A stretch of DNA of 8,760 bases from an uncultured Erysipelotrichaceae bacterium (GTDB lineage Bacteria > Bacillota_I > Bacilli_A > Erysipelotrichales > Erysipelotrichaceae): the NCBI GenBank assembly GCA_937902945.1, contig CALEMD010000351.1, positions 1 through 8,760 on the forward strand. The letters run 5' to 3'. Below the pieces are notes generated by a model. The model was not told the DNA's origin, did no database searches, and saw only the letters and a program-made list of their open reading frames with translations. Both the position numbers and the translations under genes were made by a program. Numbering within the stretch: position 1 is the first letter of the stretch; each line of letters opens with the position of its first letter. Shown here one piece after another: positions 1 through 7,089 of the stretch.

Positions 1-350
1 GATCTTGATGCAATCAGATCCGCCCCTGTATGCAGAAAATCATGCACCAGCACCTGGGACACCTGAACCGGAGCCTGTACAGCAATGCAGCGGATCTGCT
101 GCATTGCTTCTTCCATCATATCCAGAGGTATCTCTTTGGATGTAATGACCGGCAGAACCCGGAATTCTGCATTTTCAATGCGCACAGTAGACGTCAGTAT
201 CCGTATTGGGCGTATGCATTCCTGAGCCGCATAGTTTTTTCCTCTTTCACATGTATATCCCTTGATATCCAGCAGTTTTCCTTCATTCATAGTTACCGTG
301 ATGCGGCATCCCATTGGACAGTTGACGCATACAAGTTCTTTTGTCTCCAT
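1..350 (-). CDS. DUF1667 family protein, 3' end cut by window edge
   Basis: I read this gene by reverse translation; it runs off the left edge after about 116 codons. DUF1667 proteins are usually near 120 residues, so only the last few should be missing. The N-terminus carries CVNCPMGCRI and then YTCERG, giving a Cys quartet at residues 8, 11, 15 and 34. This spacing resembles FeS or metal-binding clusters, but the ligand is not established here. The ATG lies one base after the stop of the upstream oxidoreductase, and an AAGGAG (361-366) sits 10 bases before it inside that gene, so translation is probably coupled. The family is typically encoded beside a GlpA-like dehydrogenase and an FAD/NAD(P) oxidoreductase, as here. 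I infer a small electron-transfer or assembly subunit of that enzyme; its biochemical role is unknown. Confidence 0.88.
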   Translation of the reverse strand, partial: METKELVCVNCPMGCRITVTMNEGKLLDIKGYTCERGKNYAAQECIRPIRILTSTVRIENAEFRVLPVITSKEIPLDMMEEAMQQIRCIAVQAPVQVSQVLVHDFLHTGADLIASR

Positions 351-351
351 G

Positions 352-1608
352 TCAGTGCTTCTCCTTTACTTCAATAATCAGATTATCTTCGAGATGACTC
401 AGCTGATCCCTGGTAAGCAGTATTCTTTCCATTTCCGAAGGCATCAGTTTTTTCTTGGTTATGCTGCGCAGCACTCTGTCTTTGCATCTGACGGTTATCA
501 CTCCTTCATCCATCGGGTTCCTGACGCGGAAGAAGAATTCAACGTTATTCCGCATATCATCAGTATGAATAAGACCTGGCACAGCATAGCCGATTCCTTC
601 TCCCGCTTCTGTCTGCACAGTTCTGCCAGAAGAGGATTCATGATTCAGATACCTGGCTGCTCCTTCTGCCGCCCGACCTGCTTCCAGTGTTACAAAATCT
701 ACCAGATCATGTACATGCAGACCATTTCCGCAGGCAAAGATTCCTTTCACACTAGTCATATAGTTATCATCTACAATCGGTCCTCTCGTTCTTGGATTCA
801 TCTGTATGCCAGCATCATCAGCCAGATGATTTTCCGGTATCAGACCGACTGAGAGCAGCAGTGTATCTATATCAAAATACATCTCTGATCCCCTAATCGG
901 CTTGCGATCAGGTCCAACCTTCGATACTTCAATCCGTTCCAGACGATCATGTCCATAAATACGGGTTACAGTATGACTCAGATACAGGGGAATATTGAAG
1001 TCGTCAAGACACTGCTTGATATTTCTTGGCAGACCATTGGAATATGGCATCAGTTCGGCTACTCCATATACCTTTGCGCCTTCCAGTGTCATTCTCCTAG
1101 CCATAATCAGACCGATATCTCCTGAGCCAAGAATAAATACCTTCTTTCCTACCAGATACCCGTCAATATTCAGGTAGCGCTGTGCCTGTCCGGCTGTATA
1201 GATGCCAGAAGGACGCTCGCCTGGTATTTCCACTGCTCCTCTGCTTCTTTCATAGCATCCGACCGCAAGTATGACGGCATCAGCAGAAATAGTCACGTAT
1301 CCTTCAGATGGATTTACATATTCAATGGTTCGATCAGCATGAAGCTCGGTAACCATGGTATTCAGTTTAATTTCAACATCCAGCTGTGCTGCCATATCGA
1401 TAAAGCGCTCTGCATATGCAGGTCCGGACAGCTGTTCCTTGAATGTCTGCAGTCCAAAGCCATTATGAATGCACTGCTGCAGAATGCCTCCCGCTTCACC
1501 ATCTTTCTCAATGACAAGAATATCCTGTATTCCTTTTTTCTTCAGCGTAACAGCTGCCGAAAGACCGGCACTGCCGCCTCCTATGATAACTGCCTGATAG
1601 TTTCTCAT
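352..1608 (-). CDS. FAD/NAD(P)-dependent oxidoreductase of the GlpA-like/DUF1667 cluster
   Basis: A 418-residue soluble flavoprotein of the pyridine nucleotide-disulfide oxidoreductase fold. The FAD Rossmann motif GGGSAG is at residues 10-15. A second dinucleotide motif, GSGDIG, is at 161-166 within VFILGSGDIGL. The C-terminal FAD-contact segment GIFACGNGLHVHDLVD is near 289-304. The segments GGILQQCIHNGFG (40-52) and VGCYERSRG (116-124) look characteristic of the clade found next to DUF1667 proteins. There is no CXXC redox disulfide, so this is not a thioredoxin-reductase type enzyme. The start chosen is the ATG at 1608, because AAGGAG (1619-1624) lies 10 bases upstream and the FAD strand begins immediately. 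An in-frame ATG 17 codons earlier would only add residues that overlap the preceding gene. The likely role is to transfer electrons between the G3P dehydrogenase subunit and a nicotinamide or another carrier. The acceptor cannot be read from sequence. Confidence 0.92.
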   Translation of the reverse strand: MRNYQAVIIGGGSAGLSAAVTLKKKGIQDILVIEKDGEAGGILQQCIHNGFGLQTFKEQLSGPAYAERFIDMAAQLDVEIKLNTMVTELHADRTIEYVNPSEGYVTISADAVILAVGCYERSRGAVEIPGERPSGIYTAGQAQRYLNIDGYLVGKKVFILGSGDIGLIMARRMTLEGAKVYGVAELMPYSNGLPRNIKQCLDDFNIPLYLSHTVTRIYGHDRLERIEVSKVGPDRKPIRGSEMYFDIDTLLLSVGLIPENHLADDAGIQMNPRTRGPIVDDNYMTSVKGIFACGNGLHVHDLVDFVTLEAGRAAEGAARYLNHESSSGRTVQTEAGEGIGYAVPGLIHTDDMRNNVEFFFRVRNPMDEGVITVRCKDRVLRSITKKKLMPSEMERILLTRDQLSHLEDNLIIEVKEKH

Positions 1609-1609
1609 C

Positions 1610-3034
1610 TCAGCGGTTCTCCTTTTCAATAATCTCAGATTTCTTTGAATCCAGTACAACCTCCATTGGCGTGATATGCAGCTCTCTTGCCAGTATTTCT
1701 ACAACTCTTGGTTCGCAGAAACCTCCCTGGCATCTTCCCATGCCAGGACGCACACGCTTCTTGACACCCTTTACGCTGCGGGCTCCGCATACAGCACGGA
1801 TGCAGTCTATGATCTCCCCTTCAGATATCTGTTCACAGCGGCAGATGATTCTGCCATAAGCAGGATTCTTTCTGATCATTTCCTGTCTTTCTTCATTATT
1901 CAGATCTTTCATGACAACCGGAGCAGGACGAGTCATCACTGCCTCCGGATTCTCCTCCAGTATCAGCCTATCCTTAAGAATCTCATCGATAATATAGCGG
2001 GATATGCCTGGAGCACTTGCCAGACCTGGCGACTCAATGCTGGCCGCATTGATGAATCCCGGTGCATCAGCTGCTTCTTCAATTATGAAATCACTGCTGG
2101 AACTTGATGGCCGCAGGCCGGCAAATGTGCGGATCACCTTGTTCATCGGTACACTCTTCATCGTTCTATTGATATTGTCACGGACATAATCAAGTCCCTG
2201 GAATGTATCGCCGGTGTCTATTGTTCCGGAAACATAGTCTGAGTTCGGTCCAAGCAATGTATTTCCATAGACTGTAGGAACTGCCAGTACTCCTTTTCCC
2301 TTGGAAGAGGGAACTGGGAATACGACATGATGAACAAAGTCAGCACTCTGATCAATAACAAAGTATTCGCCTTTTCTCGGCGTAATATGGAAATTCGGTT
2401 TTCCCACCATGCTGTAAATATGTTCTGCACCGATCCCGGAAGCGTTGATAACGATCCTGGTTTCCATATCCTGATTGTCAGTGATGACAGTATACCCATC
2501 GGCAGTACGTTTGATATCCCTGCATTCGGTATTCAAAAACAGATCCGTTCTATTGTTCACTGCCACCTGTGCACAGGCAATGGCCACTTCCCATGGATAG
2601 ATGATTGCGGTTGTCGGGAAACTGAGCACACGGGTAATGGATTCGTTCAGATTCGGTTCCTCTTTGCGTGCCTCTTCACCGCTGAGAAATGCATATGGAA
2701 TACCGCGTCTTTCTGCCCGGGCCGCAAGAACATACTGATGTGCTTCTTCCTCTTCATCAACTGCCGCCACATAGGCTCCGATAACCTTGTAGGCACAGTG
2801 CAGATCTTTGCAGATGGATGGATACAGCTTTGCACCTGCCACATTCATTTTCGCTTTCATCGTATTGTCCTCAGGATCATACCCTGTATGAACAATCGCA
2901 GAATTCGCCATGGTTGCCCCATCTGCTATATCATTTTCCTTGTCAATCAAAGCAACCTTCAGTCTGTAGCGTGACAAGTCTCTAGCCAGCATTGTGCCGA
3001 CAATTCCTGCACCGATAATCACAACATCATACAT
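1610..3034 (-). CDS. GlpA-like glycerol-3-phosphate dehydrogenase with C-terminal BFD-type [2Fe-2S] domain
   Basis: A 474-residue FAD-dependent dehydrogenase that would oxidise sn-glycerol-3-phosphate to dihydroxyacetone phosphate. The FAD motif GAGIVG is at residues 8-13. It is followed by MANSAIVHTGYDPED (about 42-56), a signature shared by GlpA-like and L-2-hydroxyglutarate oxidase-like proteins. The C-terminus has ICRCEQ and GRCQGGFC, placing four Cys at about 398, 400, 435 and 440 in the pattern of a BFD-like [2Fe-2S] domain, as in E. coli GlpA. No membrane segment is seen. The ATG at 3034 is chosen because the FAD strand MYDVVIIG begins there and GGGAAGGGA lies just upstream. The longer start at 3064 would lie inside the leader terminator. 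Family alone leaves 2-hydroxyacid oxidation possible, but the adjacent glpP favours G3P. The stop is one base before the next ATG, so the three genes form an operon. Confidence 0.9.
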   Translation of the reverse strand: MYDVVIIGAGIVGTMLARDLSRYRLKVALIDKENDIADGATMANSAIVHTGYDPEDNTMKAKMNVAGAKLYPSICKDLHCAYKVIGAYVAAVDEEEEAHQYVLAARAERRGIPYAFLSGEEARKEEPNLNESITRVLSFPTTAIIYPWEVAIACAQVAVNNRTDLFLNTECRDIKRTADGYTVITDNQDMETRIVINASGIGAEHIYSMVGKPNFHITPRKGEYFVIDQSADFVHHVVFPVPSSKGKGVLAVPTVYGNTLLGPNSDYVSGTIDTGDTFQGLDYVRDNINRTMKSVPMNKVIRTFAGLRPSSSSSDFIIEEAADAPGFINAASIESPGLASAPGISRYIIDEILKDRLILEENPEAVMTRPAPVVMKDLNNEERQEMIRKNPAYGRIICRCEQISEGEIIDCIRAVCGARSVKGVKKRVRPGMGRCQGGFCEPRVVEILARELHITPMEVVLDSKKSEIIEKENR

Positions 3035-3051
3035 ACGTTTCCCTTCCCGGC

Positions 3052-3096
3052 AAAAAGAGGCCAAAAGAATAAATACTTTATTCTTCCGGCCTCTTT
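3052..3096 (-). terminator. Leader intrinsic terminator upstream of glpA-like gene, probable GlpP antitermination site
   Basis: On the minus strand the arm AAAGAGGCC (3096-3088), two G-U pairs, and AAGAATAAA are mirrored after a 3-base loop. This gives a roughly 20-pair hairpin followed by a U run (3056-3052). It ends only 17 bases before the glpA-like ATG at 3034, inside the leader rather than after an operon, so termination here would switch the downstream genes off. In Bacillus subtilis, GlpP acts on just such an inverted repeat in the glpD leader. A short upstream GAGGC (3107-3103) can pair with GCCTC in the 3' arm and might contribute to an alternative fold. The hairpin is seen directly; control by GlpP is inferred from known biology and the adjacent glpP gene. 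Confidence 0.85.
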
Positions 3097-3127
3097 ATCT
3101 CTGCCTCATATTAACTTTTCTAAGCCT

Positions 3128-3156
3128 ATTCTAAGTTGTATGCCGCTTTAAATCAA
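3128..3156 (-). promoter_or_regulatory. Sigma-A type promoter for the glpA-like operon
   Basis: On the minus strand TTGATT (3156-3151) and TAGAAT (3133-3128) are separated by exactly 17 bases. They lie in the gap between the glpP stop and the leader hairpin. Transcription would begin near 3121, giving a leader of roughly 85 bases that contains the terminator. This would let the glpA-like operon be transcribed separately from glpP, with expression set by antitermination. Confidence 0.6.
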
Positions 3157-3177
3157 CAGCAAATTCTTTTCACTGCA

Positions 3178-3729
3178 TCATTTCTTCCTGTACCAGAGAG
3201 CTGTCTGACTGCAGGACACAGCCTCTAAACCGCTTGCCAGTGCATGCTGAATCTGTTCTTCTCTGCTGATCAGCCCGCCGCCGATCAATGCTGTATCTGT
3301 CTGTTTCTGAATTTCGGGTATGATATCTGTCGCAATTGCCGGCAGAATTTCCAGATAATCCGGATGAATCTCATTGACCAGTTCAATACCCTTGTCCACA
3401 GATCTTGAATCAATCAGAAACATCCGCAGAACTGCTGTGCGGTGATTCTTCTTGGCCGTATAGACTATTCTGCCTCTTGTTGATATGACCCCATCTGCCT
3501 TCAATGCCTGACACAGGTATTCACAGCCCTGCTCATCATCGGAAAGACCGCCCACCATATCCAGATGAACAATGATCTTCTTTCCTGCCGCATGTCCCTT
3601 TTGAATGAGTGAGGAAACAAGCGATACATGCATATTCATCAGAAAACAGACTTCCTGTTCACTGCGCAGAAACTTTTCAAATACCCCTGCATCTGATATA
3701 GCAGGAATAATGCCTTTCAGTCTTACCAT
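3178..3729 (-). CDS. glpP: GlpP, glycerol-3-phosphate-responsive transcription antiterminator
   Basis: A 183-residue protein, close to the usual length of GlpP (about 190). Characteristic segments are PAISDAGVFEKFL near the N-terminus, then KKIIVHLDMVGGLSDDE, DGVISTRG, RMFLIDSRS, HPDYLEILPAI and ALIGGGLISREEQI, ending with SQTALWYRK. These follow the TIM-barrel-like order of Bacillus GlpP from strand to strand. GlpP binds G3P and then promotes read-through of leader terminators of glycerol catabolic genes. AGGAG (3739-3735) lies 5 bases before the ATG. The upstream SGNH hydrolase gene ends only 15 bases before the start, so the two are probably cotranscribed. Its likely target is the hairpin just downstream of its own gene. 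No glpF or glpK is in the window; they may lie elsewhere. Confidence 0.93.
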   Translation of the reverse strand: MVRLKGIIPAISDAGVFEKFLRSEQEVCFLMNMHVSLVSSLIQKGHAAGKKIIVHLDMVGGLSDDEQGCEYLCQALKADGVISTRGRIVYTAKKNHRTAVLRMFLIDSRSVDKGIELVNEIHPDYLEILPAIATDIIPEIQKQTDTALIGGGLISREEQIQHALASGLEAVSCSQTALWYRKK

Positions 3730-3744
3730 GCTGTCTCCTAGCCT

Positions 3745-5217
3745 TCAAGCTGCCGGTGAACTCTGCGAGGATGCTTCTGTCTGTATAAGGTCGAAGTAAA
3801 GGGTCTCGGCATTCCATGTTCCTTTATCAGGTGTGCATGCAGCTTTAGCCGTATCAATCGCCGTCTGGGCATCCGTATTCTCATTCTGAGATGATGAGGT
3901 CGAAGAGGAAGGTGTTGGCTGCTGCTTCGGGTCACACGTACCGGCTGTGGCATTCCATTGCATGCCATCCTGCGCATTGCACGCATCGATCACTGCCTGC
4001 TGTTCTGCAGCAGCTTGAGCTGCATCTGCGGCTTCCTTCGTATCGTAGCAGGATGATCCATACCAGTATTTTGATGCGGCCTTGCATCCTGCTTCTGTAG
4101 ATGTATCCGGTGCACTGCTGACAGAAGGCACAGCCGTCGGTGTCGCAGTTGGTTCAGAAGTTGGCGTTGGAGTCGGTGCTATCCATGTGCATCCAGTATA
4201 CGGATCTCCTTCATACCCGGCATTGCAGACACAGGTGCCATCCCCTGCGTCATATGCTTCTGTACCGCATACAGCCGGGGCAAATGTTGCATTGCTCAAT
4301 GGATTTGTCTGAATCAATCCATCCGGAACTCCGATGACTGTCGGAATAGATGCTAAAGGCTTAGGACGATCATCTTCTGTTATATAAGCATGTGTGCGGA
4401 TGTACTCAAACAATGCATGCAATCCCTTCTGTGAAAGATGCAGACCATCAGATTCCATATATCCTTCTTTTGAATATCCCGAAGAACTGTCCTTCAATGC
4501 TTCGGCAGAATTGAGATATTTCCATCCATTGTCTTCACACATCTTTGCCAATGCCTTGTTATATGCATCGATCTGTGTCATGGTGACATTTGTATAGGAT
4601 CTTGTTTTTGAAACCGAAGGAATCGAATTCACAATAATATCAACGGATGGGTATGCTTCCACTATGGCATCTACCTGCTTCACATAGGATTCTATAAATG
4701 CGGATGCATCCGTGCTGCTTCCAGAAAGATTATTTGTTCCAAAAGTAATGATGACCCTTTCCGGCTGCAGTATCTTTACTGCTTCCGGCATCGTAAACAA
4801 GCCAGTGCTGAATTCCATACAGGCAAGGGACTTGATTGCCCCCACTCCCATGCCGACAACACCGATTGTATTGTTTTTTGTTGTAAAGGCTGAACCATCC
4901 GTATCAGACACCTTCAGAAAGCGGGCTGTATTGGAATCTCCAAGGAACAGAGTTGAGTCTATATATTCTGAACCGGCATCTTCTGTCTCTTCCAGTACTG
5001 TTCCATTGTATTCATCTTTATTTATGATTCCGGCAGATGCATTATAGTCAGGATCTATATCTGTCCCTGCAGTCGGCGCCGGCGCAGACGAATGACTGCC
5101 GGCAAAATAAACCGCCAGACCAATCACCAGAGCAATGGTTAAAACAGCTGCTGTGATGATGACTGCGGCACCTTTGCTTTTGAGTTTATACTTTTTGCCT
5201 TTGATTTTTATTGTCAT
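3745..5217 (-). CDS. Membrane-anchored extracellular SGNH/GDSL hydrolase with Cys-rich C-terminal modules
   Basis: A 490-residue protein with a Lys-rich N-terminus (KIKGKKYKLKSKG) and one hydrophobic helix at about 18-38, which predicts a cytoplasmic N-terminus and an extracellular body. The SGNH blocks are all present: FLGDSNT with Ser95, VGMGVG at 121-126, FGTNN at 159-163 and SDGLHLS with Asp257 and His260. An esterase or acetylhydrolase acting on a surface glycan, lipid or peptidoglycan is likely, but the substrate is not evident. After residue 315 come an EGF-like stretch (Cys317, 329, 331, 343), a Pro/Thr linker (347-366), and three related Cys/Trp modules (378-390, 413-428, 461-476). 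The Shine-Dalgarno before the ATG is weak. A possible promoter is TTGGAA (5257-5252), 17 bases, TAAACT (5234-5229), with low certainty. It lies 15 bases ahead of glpP, probably in the same transcript. Confidence 0.88.
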   Translation of the reverse strand: MTIKIKGKKYKLKSKGAAVIITAAVLTIALVIGLAVYFAGSHSSAPAPTAGTDIDPDYNASAGIINKDEYNGTVLEETEDAGSEYIDSTLFLGDSNTARFLKVSDTDGSAFTTKNNTIGVVGMGVGAIKSLACMEFSTGLFTMPEAVKILQPERVIITFGTNNLSGSSTDASAFIESYVKQVDAIVEAYPSVDIIVNSIPSVSKTRSYTNVTMTQIDAYNKALAKMCEDNGWKYLNSAEALKDSSSGYSKEGYMESDGLHLSQKGLHALFEYIRTHAYITEDDRPKPLASIPTVIGVPDGLIQTNPLSNATFAPAVCGTEAYDAGDGTCVCNAGYEGDPYTGCTWIAPTPTPTSEPTATPTAVPSVSSAPDTSTEAGCKAASKYWYGSSCYDTKEAADAAQAAAEQQAVIDACNAQDGMQWNATAGTCDPKQQPTPSSSTSSSQNENTDAQTAIDTAKAACTPDKGTWNAETLYFDLIQTEASSQSSPAA

Positions 5218-5403
5218 GTGCTGTCTTTAGTTTACACCAAGAACATTCTACTTCCAAATTCCGAGAGTATTTTCCTTCTATCTGCTGGCATTCAAAAATC
5301 ATCATGATTATGGCAATTGCAGCATTTGCCTTTTTTTGTTTCCGTTTTCTCTTTGTTGTGATATCATAGTCATGCGTCAAATTCCAACGCGAATCAGCCC
5401 TTT

Positions 5404-5494
5404 GCAAGAATACCCAAGAGGCTGAAGGGGCAGGCTTGGAAAGCTTGTAGACCTGTAACAGGGTGCCTGGGTTCGAATCCCAGTTCTTGCGCCA
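5404..5494 (+). tRNA. tRNA-Ser(GGA) with encoded CCA
   Basis: A class II tRNA. The acceptor stem GCAAGAA pairs with TTCTTGC, followed by discriminator G and CCA. The anticodon arm CAGGC-TTGGAAA-GCTTG places GGA at the anticodon, reading UCC and UCU serine codons. The T arm is CTGGG-TTCGAAT-CCCAG. A long variable arm (CCTG TAA CAGG) marks it as Ser, Leu or Tyr type. G at the discriminator position and the anticodon both support serine over leucine. The 186 bases upstream hold no gene. A candidate -10 TATCAT is at 5362-5367, but no convincing -35 is seen. Confidence 0.96.
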
Positions 5495-5503
5495 CGGGAA
5501 ATG

Positions 5504-5537
5504 AAAGCCGCAGATCCATTCGATCAGCGGCTTTTTT
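5504..5537 (+). terminator. Intrinsic terminator of the tRNA-Ser gene
   Basis: AAAGCCGC pairs with GCGGCTTT around an inner GATC/GATC pairing and a CATTC loop, followed by a T run to 5537. It starts about 10 bases after the tRNA CCA. On the minus strand the same hairpin is followed by TTTCATTT, a weaker U tract, so it may also stop transcripts of the convergent small gene, whose stop codon begins at its edge. Confidence 0.88.
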
Positions 5538-5779
5538 CATGGCTGCAGGCTTTCTATAAACCATTTGTCTTTCTCCAGAAACAGATTTCTGCGGCTTCCG
5601 CAGATCATGCATACATAGCGTATTCCGCATCCTCCAACCTGAGATGCTCGGTGTTCTGTGCTGAGGACTTTATCAACTTTATACTTCATGCCATTATCCC
5701 AGCATACATACATAGGGATCATCTGCCCAGACTTGCGATGCATGAGTACAACGTCTACATATCTCTTATACAGTTCCAT
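5537..5779 (-). CDS. Small conserved-looking protein coupled to Y-family polymerase
   Basis: An 80-residue protein of unknown function, with no signal or membrane segment. It has alternating hydrophobic strands (YKRYVDVVLMH, MKYKVDKVLS), a GGCGIRYVC segment, Cys57-x2-Cys60, and a C-terminal KWFIESL. Small proteins of this general look are commonly encoded next to Y-family polymerases in Firmicutes, but I cannot assign a family with certainty. The ATG at 5779 overlaps the end of the polymerase gene by 14 bases. GGAGG (5794-5790) lies 10 bases upstream inside that gene, so translation is probably coupled. A TTG one codon earlier (5782) is a possible alternative start. It would be expressed with the polymerase under the divergent repressor. 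A role as an accessory or lesion-bypass partner is inference from context only. Confidence 0.78.
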   Translation of the reverse strand: MELYKRYVDVVLMHRKSGQMIPMYVCWDNGMKYKVDKVLSTEHRASQVGGCGIRYVCMICGSRRNLFLEKDKWFIESLQP

Positions 5780-7040
5780 CAATCATCTTCCTCCCCTGAA
5801 AGTATCCAATTGGATGCACAGTATGTTCTTCCTTCGGATTGAACTCCGTCAATGGACGGTCAATCATCGTGCAGCATCTGCGAATGGAGTAGTAGCCGTA
5901 TTTATGACGTATTTCATCCATTGCCAGATCTGCTTTTCTTGCTTTTTCTCTCTGTGTCTCATCGGTAAATATAGACATCTGGCGGGTCGCAGAAAATGGC
6001 CGCAGTCCAAATACAGATACACCGGCCGCCCGCATCGGTACAGAAAAGTCATAGCGCTCTCTGATCAGCATCATGGCTGTTTTCATGATTTCCTGTGATA
6101 GAGAGGTTTTCTGCGGCATCTTGAACTGACACTGCATCCAGTCAAGACCGCTGCTGCGCATGCATACACCTACTGTATCGCCTTCCATTCCGCAGTCGCG
6201 GAGCCTGGAGGCAATGCATTCGCACAGAACCCAGAAAACAGGTTCCAATTCTTCCGCACTGTTTACATCGTGGATCATTGTCATGCTGTTGCCTACTGAT
6301 TTGACAGCAGTGCGTGAGCTAGCGGCAGATACCTCGCTTCTGTCTTCACCATTGGCAAACTGCCATATAACTTCCCCTGCCGCCCCCATTGCCTGCTTCA
6401 GATAGTGAAGCGGATACTGGGCAAGCTCTCCTATGGTATCAATGCCTCGCGCCTTCAGCTTGCGCTTTGTCGCCGGTCCTACAAACAGCAGATCTTCAGC
6501 CGGATGCGGCCAGACAATCTGCTTGTAATTCTCTCTGGTAATCAATGTCAGCCCACTCGGCTTAATCAGATCGCTGCCGAATTTAGCAAATACCTTGTTA
6601 TAAGAGATGCCAATAGAAACTGTCAGTCCTACTTCCTCTAGAATGCGCTGCTGAATACGATCAGCCAGTGCCAGAGGATCACTGTACAGATTGCGGCAGT
6701 GTGTGCAATCCAGCCATGATTCATCCAGTCCAAATGGCTCAATATCGTCAGAATACTCACGGCATATATCCTTCACCTGTTCGGTATAATAAATATAGTC
6801 ATCATATGACGGCGGAATGATCAGCAGTTCTGGGCAGGCATCATACGCTTCTCTAAGACTTTCGCCAGTTAAAACGCCTGCTTTTTTTGCCAGATCATTC
6901 TTGGCCAGAATAATCCCATGCCTGGCTTCCTCATGCCCGCCAACCGCCATTGGGATCTGCCGCAGAGCCGGATATTTCATCTCTTCAATCTGGGCATAGC
7001 AGTGATTTATATCAATGTGAAGAATTGTTCTGTCTTCCAT
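5766..7040 (-). CDS. Y-family translesion DNA polymerase (DinB/UmuC type)
   Basis: A 424-residue error-prone polymerase for lesion bypass. The first catalytic Asp is in HIDINHCYA (Asp10), with Tyr15 at the position of the ribonucleotide-excluding steric gate. The second acidic pair is in FGLDESWLD (Asp106, Glu107). ISYNKVFAKFGSDLIKPSG (about 145-163) is the conserved palm/finger segment. LLFVGPATKRKL (184-195) is the thumb helix-hairpin-helix. RQMSIF holds a QxSIF sliding-clamp binding motif at 354-358. It is followed by a charged segment (REKARKADLAMDEIRHKYG) that is common in Firmicutes members but absent from E. coli DinB. All key residues are intact. AGAGGG (7051-7046) lies 5 bases before the ATG. 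The divergent S24 repressor gene and the operator-like repeats in the shared promoter region point to damage-inducible expression. Confidence 0.93.
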   Translation of the reverse strand: MEDRTILHIDINHCYAQIEEMKYPALRQIPMAVGGHEEARHGIILAKNDLAKKAGVLTGESLREAYDACPELLIIPPSYDDYIYYTEQVKDICREYSDDIEPFGLDESWLDCTHCRNLYSDPLALADRIQQRILEEVGLTVSIGISYNKVFAKFGSDLIKPSGLTLITRENYKQIVWPHPAEDLLFVGPATKRKLKARGIDTIGELAQYPLHYLKQAMGAAGEVIWQFANGEDRSEVSAASSRTAVKSVGNSMTMIHDVNSAEELEPVFWVLCECIASRLRDCGMEGDTVGVCMRSSGLDWMQCQFKMPQKTSLSQEIMKTAMMLIRERYDFSVPMRAAGVSVFGLRPFSATRQMSIFTDETQREKARKADLAMDEIRHKYGYYSIRRCCTMIDRPLTEFNPKEEHTVHPIGYFQGRKMIDGTV

Positions 7041-7060
7041 AATTTCCCTCTTACAGCTTC

Positions 7061-7089
7061 ATTATAGAAATTTATGTTGCGTATTTCAA
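7061..7089 (-). promoter_or_regulatory. Strong sigma-A promoter of the polymerase operon
   Basis: On the minus strand TTGAAA (7089-7084), a 17-base spacer and a perfect TATAAT (7066-7061) lie 21 bases before the polymerase ATG. One TGTTGCG copy (7075-7081 on the plus strand) sits in the spacer, where a bound repressor would block RNA polymerase. Confidence 0.8.

Noticed and set aside
30..852. Long plus-strand reading frames opposite the DUF1667 and oxidoreductase genes
   Set aside because: Their translations are Cys/His/Phe/Ser-rich without domains and lie antisense to clear genes.
352..1659. Longer start (1659) for the oxidoreductase
   Set aside because: It would overlap the preceding gene by about 50 bases. 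The ATG at 1608 has AAGGAG 10 bases upstream, and the FAD motif follows directly.
1610..3064. Longer start (ATG at 3064) for the GlpA-like gene
   Set aside because: The extra 10 residues would be translated from the leader terminator. The FAD-binding strand begins at the ATG at 3034, which has a ribosome binding site.
3745..3830. Frameshift explaining the missing Cys in the third tail module of the SGNH hydrolase
   Set aside because: No TGC or TGT occurs near the expected place in any frame, so simple divergence is more likely.
5404..5494. tRNA-Ser as an attachment site for an integrated element
   Set aside because: I found no repeat of the tRNA 3' end and no integrase or phage gene in the window.
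5404..5494. Reading the long-arm tRNA as tRNA-Leu
   Set aside because: The anticodon is GGA and the discriminator base is G, both serine features; bacterial tRNA-Leu carries A there.
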